5,834 nt of DNA from Ignavibacteriaceae bacterium (GTDB lineage: Bacteria > Bacteroidota > Ignavibacteria > Ignavibacteriales > Ignavibacteriaceae), in contig JALONF010000141.1 of the NCBI GenBank assembly GCA_025455085.1, positions 1-5,834 of the forward strand, given 5' to 3'. Below, piece after piece: positions 1 to 5,834 of this stretch. The position numbers and the translations under genes are program-made. The notes under the pieces were generated by a model. The model worked only from the letters and a program-made list of their open reading frames with translations, searched no databases and was not told the DNA's origin. Every line of letters begins with the position of its first letter. Position 1 is the first letter of the stretch.

Positions 1-165
1 AATGGTCATTCACACGTGCGTGCTGCTATTCAAGGAGCTTCGCTTACAGTTCCATTTAAAAGTGGAAGATTGCTTCTCGGAACCTGGCAGCAGATAATCT
101 TTATTGATTTTGATAATCGCTCAAGAAGAAGAGACATAGTAATTCAAATTACAGGAAAGAAATAA
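1..165 (+). CDS. yjbQ: YjbQ/UPF0047 family protein, C-terminal fragment (5' end outside window)
   Basis: The reading frame is open from base 1 and ends at a TAA at 163-165, followed at once by a second in-frame TAA. Only the last 54 residues are present. They begin NGHSHVRAAIQG and continue with SLTVPF, GRLLLGTWQQI and FIDFDNRSRRR, then end in a short beta strand (DIVIQITG). This is the conserved C-terminal signature of the YjbQ/UPF0047 family: an N-[AG]-x-[SA]-H segment, a T-V-P strand, a G-R-L-x-L-G-T-W-Q segment and an F-D-x-x-x-R-R-R tail. Members are small cytoplasmic proteins of roughly 130-140 residues, often annotated as secondary thiamine-phosphate synthase because of a weak activity; the true physiological role is uncertain. 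The next gene starts 27 bases after the stop with no terminator between, so the two may share a transcript. Nothing suggests a shared function. The start codon cannot be seen. Confidence 0.87.
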   Translation, partial: NGHSHVRAAIQGASLTVPFKSGRLLLGTWQQIIFIDFDNRSRRRDIVIQITGKK

Positions 166-180
166 TAATTTTAATCATCT

Positions 181-185
181 AAGGA
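181..185 (+). promoter_or_regulatory. Shine-Dalgarno site of the GH13 gene
   Basis: AAGGA lies 7 bases before the ATG at 193, a normal ribosome-binding distance. It supports that ATG as the start, and the signal peptide that follows directly agrees. The sensor gene downstream has no comparable site. Confidence 0.7.
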
Positions 186-192
186 ATATTGT

Positions 193-3100
193 ATGAAATT
201 GTTAATTACTACACTGCTTTTATTAGTTATAACTCAATTGGGATTTTCTCAACAGGATGACAGTGTTTTTGTAACATTCTTTTATCATCCAAATAATACT
301 CCAACAAATGTTTATCTTCCGGGAGAATTTAACGGATGGGTGCTTAATTCAATTTCATTAATGAGTTTTGATGCTAATACAAATACATGGTATAAAACAG
401 TTAAGCTTAGAGTTGGCGGACCAAATCCTCCTCCAGCACCGTTCAGTATTCCGGGTGCTTATCAATATAAATTGAATGATGGACAATGGTTCCCTGATCC
501 GCTGAACCCAAGGCAAAATCCAAATGATAATAACAATTCGTACTTATTTATTAGAAATCCGACCATACATTATTTACTTCCGAACTCTACTGTTGCTTCT
601 GGAGTATTAAGAACAAGATTTCCTGAAATAACTGCTTACCTGTTTCCCTCGATATCATCGAACGTTGATACGAGTACGATAAAAATAAAAATTGATAATG
701 ACGAATACACTGGAATTGGCAGCCTGTATAATGCATCAACTAAAAAAATTTCATTCACTCCACCGGCGCCGCTTGGTGATGGAGAGCATCAGCTTATACT
801 TTATGCTGAAAGTACGATCGGAACTTCAAGTGCTGACACAACAACTTTTACAGTTCAGGCAAATGTAATTCAGTTTTTTACTTTGCCTTCTGAAACGTGG
901 AAGAATAACTGGAAGCTGCAGGGAGGAATATTCAATCAAAGCGGTGGATATGATACTACCGTAACTTCTGCTCAAATCATAAGGTTTGATTCTACCTGGA
1001 CAGTCCCGGTTGTTGGCGGGAAACTAAACCGTATCGTTTATTTACTCGAAGGCGATAATAAATTTGTTATCAAGGCTGTTGTTGGAAGTCAGACAGAAAC
1101 TTCTGATACGCTGAACATAATTCGAAAAGTAAATCATAAACCGCAAGCTCAGATTGATATCACTCAAAATGGAAATTCACTTACTCTCAGCGGTGCAAAC
1201 AGCACAGATCCTGATGGTCAACCTCTCGCATATCTCTGGAAAGAAGATTCAGGCAATCCTCAATCACTTGGCATAAACGGACAAACAAATGAAGAAATAA
1301 TGATAACTAGACCTTCGCTGTCAGGTGAATATTATTTATCTCTTACAGTTGAAGATCCTGATGATAATCTTGATTCAACAAGAACTTACTTCGTTGTTAT
1401 TCCAGATAGTGAAAAAGTGAAAGGTGAAGGATATGCTGATAATCCTGATTGGGTAAAGAATGCAAGAATTTATTTGATGTTCTTCAAAGCATTCACCCCT
1501 GCAGGAACAATTCAGGCTGCAATTGCAAATCTTTCTTACATCAAAGCAATGGGCTTTAATACGATCTGGGTTCTACCTGTAACTGAAGTTCCCGGAAATA
1601 TCGATAATCAAATCAACATTGGCTACAACACAATTGATTTCTTAAAAGTTGAAACTTCACTCGGAACAGATCAGGATTACAAAGATTTTGTTGATGCAGC
1701 ACACGAACTTGGACTAAAAGTTATACAGGATATAACGCCTAATCATACCGGACGAGATCATCCCTTCGCTCAGGAAGCATTGCTTTATAATGATTACTCA
1801 CAATTCTGGAATTATTATCAGACAGAATTCATTGCACATAACACAAATGGACTAGGTCAATGTGTAACGCCACAGGGAATATATTATTACTGTGGATTCA
1901 GCGATGCTTTACTGAATTATGACTGGAGAGATCTTGATGCTAGAAATTATATGGTTGATGTTTACGATTTCTGGGTTAAAAAATTTGGAATAGATGGCTA
2001 CCGGTTTGATGTGTACTGGGGTCCACACAGAAAATACGGTGAAAATAATATGGGAATACCTGTAAGAAATTCTTTGAAGCATATCAAACCTGATATTTTA
2101 CTTCTTGGTGAAGATGATGGAACAGGCGTCGGAACTGAAGTCCTTTATGCTGATCAGAATGGTGGCTTAGATGCCAGCTACGATTTTGCTCTATACTTCA
2201 ATGCAATCAGAAATTTTACTTTTACACAAAGCAGTGTCAACACACTTCATTCGCAATTGAATAATAATGGATTTTACCCGGGAGAGAATTCTTACTTTAT
2301 GAGATTTATGGAATCTCAAGATGAAGATCGGATAAGTTATTTCTATAATTCATTTGAAAAGACAATGCCGATGTCTACTGTAATTTTCACTGCACCGGGA
2401 ATGCCGATGATGATGAACGGGCAGGAAGTCGGCTGGGGAAAAGGTCTCGGTCAACCCGGCGAACCTGATTTGAATGTCAGACGGAGAGGAATAATCGATT
2501 GGAATTTCGGTGGAAGAGAAATGCTTACTCCTCATTACCAGAGAATTGTACAAATACGATCACAGTTTCGGGCATTCTCGCAGCACAAGCTGGATACAAA
2601 CGGAGATGGGCAGGTCAACAGTTCTGATGAATCTGATTTTGATAGAATCACAACAACAGATGGATTAGTTTATTCTTTCTTAAGACCATTTAACGATTCA
2701 AATGGATTGACAGTTGTAAACTTCAGCAGCAGCATTAAAACGGTTACAATGAATTTAGCAACTGCTAATCTGAAATTCACCGGTGGATTTATACAGGGCG
2801 CTACTTACTGGGTAAATAATTTGTACTCTGATACAAGTTTTCAGAAGTTGGGAAGCGAACTCTCTAGTTTCACTGTTACTTTACCTGCTTATGGTTCAGC
2901 AATTTATACAATTTCAACAGAAGAGCAATCAGTTGTTCTCCCTCCGATTCCACCAATAGTTTCAGTTGATGATGAGAATACTTCTCAACCGGAAGATTAT
3001 AATCTTTTTCAGAATTATCCGAATCCATTTAATCCGACAACTACAATTAGATATGGTATAATTAAACCAGACTTAGTGCGGATAAAAATCTATGATATAC

Positions 3101-3255
3101 TCGGCAGGGAAGTTAAAACTTTGGTTAATGAATTAAAGCAGGCGGGAAGCTACGAGGTTCAGTTTGATGCTTCCGGTTTAGCAAGCGGGATTTACTTATA
3201 CCGAATGGAGAGCGGTTCTTTTATTCAGACCAAGAAGATGATACTACTGAAATAA
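193..3255 (+). CDS. Secreted multidomain GH13 alpha-amylase-family protein with T9SS sorting domain
   Basis: This is a 1020-residue extracellular glycoside hydrolase, probably acting on alpha-1,4-glucans. Residues 1-19 form a signal peptide (Lys2, a Leu-rich core, GFS before Gln20). Residues about 25-125 look like a CBM48/E-set domain (LPGEFNGW at 42-49, then YQYKLNDGQWFPDP). Residues 126-221 and 222-312 are beta-sandwich-like modules I cannot name. Residues 313-405 are PKD-like (GANSTDPDGQPLAYLW, then LTVEDPDD). The GH13 barrel spans about 424-790. Region I is DITPNH (513-518). Region II is GYRFD, with Arg604 and the nucleophile Asp606. Region III is LLGEDDG, with the acid/base Glu640. Region IV is FMESQDEDR, with the stabilising Asp710, but Gln709 stands where His is usual. 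PGMPMMMNGQE (about 736-745) is also typical. A beta domain follows, holding an EF-hand-like loop (801-812). Residues 937-1020 are a T9SS type A sorting domain. All three catalytic carboxylates are present, so activity is likely. Substrate and GH13 subfamily cannot be fixed by eye. Much longer than a minimal amylase (about 450-500 residues). The gene ends in tandem TAA codons. Confidence 0.92.
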   Translation: MKLLITTLLLLVITQLGFSQQDDSVFVTFFYHPNNTPTNVYLPGEFNGWVLNSISLMSFDANTNTWYKTVKLRVGGPNPPPAPFSIPGAYQYKLNDGQWFPDPLNPRQNPNDNNNSYLFIRNPTIHYLLPNSTVASGVLRTRFPEITAYLFPSISSNVDTSTIKIKIDNDEYTGIGSLYNASTKKISFTPPAPLGDGEHQLILYAESTIGTSSADTTTFTVQANVIQFFTLPSETWKNNWKLQGGIFNQSGGYDTTVTSAQIIRFDSTWTVPVVGGKLNRIVYLLEGDNKFVIKAVVGSQTETSDTLNIIRKVNHKPQAQIDITQNGNSLTLSGANSTDPDGQPLAYLWKEDSGNPQSLGINGQTNEEIMITRPSLSGEYYLSLTVEDPDDNLDSTRTYFVVIPDSEKVKGEGYADNPDWVKNARIYLMFFKAFTPAGTIQAAIANLSYIKAMGFNTIWVLPVTEVPGNIDNQINIGYNTIDFLKVETSLGTDQDYKDFVDAAHELGLKVIQDITPNHTGRDHPFAQEALLYNDYSQFWNYYQTEFIAHNTNGLGQCVTPQGIYYYCGFSDALLNYDWRDLDARNYMVDVYDFWVKKFGIDGYRFDVYWGPHRKYGENNMGIPVRNSLKHIKPDILLLGEDDGTGVGTEVLYADQNGGLDASYDFALYFNAIRNFTFTQSSVNTLHSQLNNNGFYPGENSYFMRFMESQDEDRISYFYNSFEKTMPMSTVIFTAPGMPMMMNGQEVGWGKGLGQPGEPDLNVRRRGIIDWNFGGREMLTPHYQRIVQIRSQFRAFSQHKLDTNGDGQVNSSDESDFDRITTTDGLVYSFLRPFNDSNGLTVVNFSSSIKTVTMNLATANLKFTGGFIQGATYWVNNLYSDTSFQKLGSELSSFTVTLPAYGSAIYTISTEEQSVVLPPIPPIVSVDDENTSQPEDYNLFQNYPNPFNPTTTIRYGIIKPDLVRIKIYDILGREVKTLVNELKQAGSYEVQFDASGLASGIYLYRMESGSFIQTKKMILLK
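3001..3252 (+). other. T9SS type A C-terminal sorting domain coding region
   Basis: These codons give residues 937-1020 of the GH13 protein. The segment opens with NLFQNYPNPFNPTTTIRY, continues with VRIKIYDILGREVKTLV and GSYEVQFDASGLASGIYLYRM, and ends in a basic/hydrophobic strand (KKMILLK). This is the Ig-like CTD that directs proteins through the type IX secretion system, after which it is usually cleaved. It is preceded by a Pro- and Asp-rich linker (about 918-936). The domain also resembles the FlgD Ig-like fold, but its place at the extreme C-terminus of a signal-peptide-bearing hydrolase favours secretion. It implies that the host has a T9SS. Confidence 0.88.
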
Positions 3256-3278
3256 TAAATATTAAATGAACTATCGTG

Positions 3279-3306
3279 ACCCCTTCCTCATCGAAGGGGT
3301 TTTTTT
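3279..3306 (+). terminator. Rho-independent terminator after the GH13 gene
   Basis: An 8-bp perfect stem (ACCCCTTC at 3279-3286 paired with GAAGGGGT at 3293-3300) encloses a 6-base loop (CTCATC). With the last T of the stem it is followed by seven T residues in a row (3300-3306). It begins 23 bases after the GH13 stop. It should end the GH13 transcript and so separate it from the sensor gene. Confidence 0.9.
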
Positions 3307-3320
3307 ATGCCTCGTGGTAA

Positions 3321-3353
3321 TTTGCCTTATAACATTCTTCATCACTAATTTTG
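3321..3353 (+). promoter_or_regulatory. Possible Bacteroidetes-type promoter of the sensor gene
   Basis: TTTG at 3321-3324 is followed after 21 bases by TAATTTTG at 3346-3353. This matches the Bacteroidetes housekeeping pattern of a -33 TTTG or TTG and a -7 TAnnTTTG about 19-21 bases apart. It lies after the terminator and before the sensor gene. The -7 box ends only 3 bases before the ATG at 3357, so transcription would begin at or very near the start codon. The region is AT-rich, so a chance match is possible. Confidence 0.45.
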
Positions 3354-3356
3354 ATT

Positions 3357-5834
3357 ATGATTATTGCAGGGAAGAGCGGAAAAATATTTTTAGCATTTCT
3401 TTTATTTGTCTCAACATTTGTTGCAAATCTTTCTTCTCAAAGTCTGAATTTTAATAATCTGACTGTTAAGAACAGATTATCAAATAGTAAAGTTATCGAA
3501 ATCCTCCAGGATAAAAATGGATTTATCTGGATAGCTACAGAGGATGGTTTAAATCGCTTTGATGGATATGACTTTAAAGTATACCGGAACGATCCTCAGG
3601 ATTCTAATTCAATTTCTGATAATAATATCTGGTCGTTATTTGAAGATAGCGAAGGTAATATCTGGATTGGAACAAAAAGTGGTGAGCTGAATCTGTATGA
3701 TTTTAACAATGATTATTTTAAAAGCTGGAAGATTGAAACCCGTGGTGCTAAAGAGAACGGCATAACAGCAATTTATAAAGCTTCTGACGGAATGATATGG
3801 ATTGGCACATATCAGTCGGGACTCTACAGATTTAATCCTGAAGCTAATGATCTAAAAAACTGGAATTACGAAACAGACGACCCTAATTCTCTGAGCAACA
3901 ACTTTGTTACTTCCATCATTGAAGATAATAATGGTTACTTATGGATAAGTACTTACAACGGGTTGAATAAATATAATCTGAAATCGAATAGCGACACATT
4001 CATAAAATTCTATTCCGACCCAAATAAAAATAACAGCCTCAGCAACAATCTCATCTGGGAAGTATCAAAGTCTGATTTTGAACCCGATATTTTATGGATT
4101 GGAACCGCAAATGGCTTACTGAAATATCACACAGATAAAAATATTTTTTCCAGGATAAACCTTCCAACAGAAAACGCTCTGCAGTTCGGCAACAGTGTTG
4201 CTTCTATTGTTGAAGAAAAAATAGATGATGAAACGATATTATGGCTAGGTACATATTCCGGATTGGTAAGACTGAATTTGAACAGCGGCAAGTCAATCAG
4301 ATTTATGAAAAGTGAGACTGATCCATTCAGCCTTGTAAGCAACCAAATTAATCAGGTAATTAAAGATAACTCCGGTGTTATCTGGATGGCAACTGAAAAT
4401 GGGCTGAGTTACATTTCACCAAAAGCAATTAAGTTTAATAATATTTTTGATGATAAGATTGGATTAGTAGCATTGGAAAGTTTGAAAAATAGTAACGTGC
4501 TTTATATAAGTCAGCATCCTGATAAAACTTTATTGTTCGCTACGTCAGACGGGCTTTTCAGTCAAATAAGTTCACCCACGTACGGCAAGGTTCAAAAATA
4601 TAAAAGTACTGAAGGACTGAATGTTTGGTCAATTGCTAGTGGAACATCTGACGATTTATGGATTGGAACTTACGGTCAGGGATTGAAGCAGCTGAATTTA
4701 AAAAATGGCAGTATGAAAGACTGGATAATTGAAAGTCCGACCTTCAAAACTTCTGCATTCAACTATATAAAATCTTTATACTTTGAAGAAAATATTTTAT
4801 GGTTGGGTTTCTGGGGTGGTGGACTGGCGAGGTTTAATACTATTAATGGCGAATACAAAATCTGGATTAGCAGGACTGACGATCCAAACAGCATCAGCTA
4901 TAATGATGTTTGGGCAATCACGCGGGACAGGAAAGGGCGATTATGGATTGCAACAAGCGGCGGAGGATTAAACCTTGCCTACCGGCAGGCAGGTTCATTT
5001 GATGATTCAGATGGAGTAAAATTCTATCGTTTAAATGAAGACACAGAAAATTCAATTAAGTTAAGCAGCAATAGTATTTATTCGATACGTGAAAGCAGAC
5101 AAGGAAAATTTTCTGATAACAAAAATCAAACTGTCATCTGGGTTGGAACAAGCCGCGGTTTGAATAAGTTAATTATCAAATCAACTTCTGAAATAAATAA
5201 AATTGATGCTTCAAATACAGAATTAACATTTTATACAACAGAAAACGGATTGGCTGATAACTCTATTAAAAGCATTCTTGAAGATGAAAATGGAAATCTT
5301 TGGCTTGGAACCAACGCTGGTATTTCTTTTTTTGATATTGAAAACGAATCGTTTACGAATTACTCCACTCCAGATGGATTGAGGGGAAATGATTTCAATG
5401 CAGAATCTGCTCTCTTCTCAAGCAATGGCTTAATGTATTTTGGCAGCACTGAAGGATTGAATGTATTCGATCCAAAACAAATAACTCAATCAGGTTTTGT
5501 CCCTCCTGTTGTGATAACCGACTTTCAGATTTTTAATCAGCCGGTTAAGATCGGTGAGGATTTTCCTTTAAAAGAAAATATTCTTCAAGCCAAAGAAATT
5601 GTACTTGCGTTTTCTCAGAATGTTTTTTCATTTCAGTTTTCAGCTCTGGATTATAACGACCCGCTGTCAATTCAGTATGCTTATAAGATGGAAGGTTTTG
5701 ATGAAGATTGGATTAACTCAGGCAGCAGGAGATTCATTACTTATACAAATCTTAATTCCGGCACTTATACATTTAAAGTTAAAGCCACGAATAGTGATGG
5801 TGTGTGGAGCGAGAATTATAAATCGATTTCAGTT
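3357..5834 (+). CDS. Periplasmic propeller/Y_Y_Y sensor of a (probably hybrid) two-component regulator, 3' end outside window
   Basis: The frame is open from ATG 3357 to the window edge: 826 codons and no stop. Residues 1-27 are a signal peptide or N-terminal anchor (Lys6 and Lys9, then FLAFLLFVSTFVA, likely cut before Gln28). Residues about 41-706 hold 14 two-component-regulator propeller (Reg_prop) blades, seen as repeated W-[IL]-G-T-x-x-G-L motifs such as WIATEDGL (59-65 region), WIGTKSG, WIGTYGQGL and WLGTNAGI. Fourteen blades fit the two seven-bladed propellers of the Bacteroidetes hybrid sensors. Residues 715-767 form the usual connecting strand region. From about 768 a Y_Y_Y domain runs (YKMEGFDEDW, YTNL, YTFKVKATNSDGVW) and is cut by the edge. 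In this family a transmembrane helix follows, then often histidine kinase, receiver and AraC domains, though other outputs occur; none is visible here. The start was chosen because an in-frame stop lies at 3330-3332 and the signal peptide begins here. No Shine-Dalgarno site is seen. The ligand is unknown; the neighbouring amylase makes an alpha-glucan product a reasonable guess only. Confidence 0.88.
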   Translation, partial: MIIAGKSGKIFLAFLLFVSTFVANLSSQSLNFNNLTVKNRLSNSKVIEILQDKNGFIWIATEDGLNRFDGYDFKVYRNDPQDSNSISDNNIWSLFEDSEGNIWIGTKSGELNLYDFNNDYFKSWKIETRGAKENGITAIYKASDGMIWIGTYQSGLYRFNPEANDLKNWNYETDDPNSLSNNFVTSIIEDNNGYLWISTYNGLNKYNLKSNSDTFIKFYSDPNKNNSLSNNLIWEVSKSDFEPDILWIGTANGLLKYHTDKNIFSRINLPTENALQFGNSVASIVEEKIDDETILWLGTYSGLVRLNLNSGKSIRFMKSETDPFSLVSNQINQVIKDNSGVIWMATENGLSYISPKAIKFNNIFDDKIGLVALESLKNSNVLYISQHPDKTLLFATSDGLFSQISSPTYGKVQKYKSTEGLNVWSIASGTSDDLWIGTYGQGLKQLNLKNGSMKDWIIESPTFKTSAFNYIKSLYFEENILWLGFWGGGLARFNTINGEYKIWISRTDDPNSISYNDVWAITRDRKGRLWIATSGGGLNLAYRQAGSFDDSDGVKFYRLNEDTENSIKLSSNSIYSIRESRQGKFSDNKNQTVIWVGTSRGLNKLIIKSTSEINKIDASNTELTFYTTENGLADNSIKSILEDENGNLWLGTNAGISFFDIENESFTNYSTPDGLRGNDFNAESALFSSNGLMYFGSTEGLNVFDPKQITQSGFVPPVVITDFQIFNQPVKIGEDFPLKENILQAKEIVLAFSQNVFSFQFSALDYNDPLSIQYAYKMEGFDEDWINSGSRRFITYTNLNSGTYTFKVKATNSDGVWSENYKSISV
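3477..5474 (+). repeat. Fourteen degenerate propeller-blade repeats within the sensor gene
   Basis: This is a protein-level repeat of about 40-55 codons per unit, too diverged to count as a DNA repeat. The core W-[IVLM]-[GAS]-T motif recurs near residues 58, 103, 148, 196, 247, 296, 343, 393 (degenerate, LFATSDGL), 435, 482, 530, 595, 649 and 694 (degenerate, MYFGSTEGL). Many units carry the preceding linker N-S-[IL]-S-x-N and an acidic turn such as EDxxG. Blades 1-7 and 8-14 probably form separate rings; blade 8 lacks the Trp and its linker is unusual. Confidence 0.8.

Noticed and set aside
166..192. A promoter or terminator between the YjbQ and GH13 genes
   Set aside because: The gap is only 27 bases, with no hairpin and no TAnnTTTG box. 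It contains just the Shine-Dalgarno site.
2350..2553. A 67-codon minus-strand open frame inside the GH13 gene
   Set aside because: It lies wholly within the conserved GH13 coding region, has no recognisable motif, and its His-rich and Ser-rich composition reflects antisense reading of that region.
2593..2628. A complete dockerin module that would imply a cellulosome-type assembly
   Set aside because: Only one calcium-loop motif is present rather than the paired repeats of a dockerin, and the protein already has a T9SS sorting domain; no cohesin is visible.
3266..3454. A 62-codon + strand open frame starting just after the GH13 gene
   Set aside because: It runs through the intrinsic terminator and then overlaps the first 98 bases of the sensor gene in another frame. 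It has no ribosome-binding site, and its Cys-rich tail is an out-of-frame reading of the sensor signal-peptide region.
4127..4342. A 71-codon minus-strand open frame inside the sensor gene
   Set aside because: It is antisense to clear propeller blades 5-7, with no domain and no supporting start signal.
4783..4971. A 62-codon + strand open frame inside the sensor gene
   Set aside because: It is a different frame of propeller blades 10-11. The Trp/Gly-rich stretch comes from the blade motifs read out of frame.

Overview
The window is AT-rich DNA, and every gene reads on the + strand. It suggests a member of the Bacteroidetes/Chlorobi group, most likely an Ignavibacteria-like organism. The basis is the C-terminal type IX secretion (T9SS) sorting domain on the amylase, with its NYPNPFNPTT...GREVKTLV...GIYLYRM pattern, together with a large propeller/Y_Y_Y periplasmic sensor and signal peptides that probably expose an N-terminal Gln after cleavage. 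This assignment rests on recalled family patterns, not on a search.

Layout. (1) 1-165: the 3' end of a YjbQ/UPF0047 gene, whose start lies outside the window. (2) 193-3255: a complete 1020-residue secreted multidomain GH13 (alpha-amylase family) protein. Its order is signal peptide, CBM48-like domain, two further beta-sandwich-like modules, a PKD-like domain, the GH13 barrel, a C-terminal beta domain with an EF-hand-like loop, and a T9SS sorting domain. (3) 3256-3356: a 101-bp intergenic region holding a strong intrinsic terminator and, further on, a Bacteroidetes-type promoter match that abuts the next start codon. (4) 3357-5834: the first 826 codons of a long sensor gene that runs off the right edge. 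It has a signal peptide, 14 propeller blades (probably two seven-bladed propellers) and the start of a Y_Y_Y domain. Its output domain (kinase or other) is not in the window.

How they may work together. The amylase would be exported through T9SS and would attack an alpha-glucan outside the cell. The sensor has the layout of the hybrid two-component and related regulators that Bacteroidetes place beside glycan-degradation genes, so it could sense a breakdown product and control glycan-use genes, possibly including this amylase. That link is inferred from adjacency only; the terminator between them argues for separate transcripts. The YjbQ gene has no evident functional tie to either.

I found no RNA gene, mobile element, CRISPR array or other unknown system. 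The points most worth a second look are the altered GH13 region IV (Gln where His is usual), the EF-hand-like loop, the possible leaderless start of the sensor gene and the unassigned N-terminal modules of the amylase.
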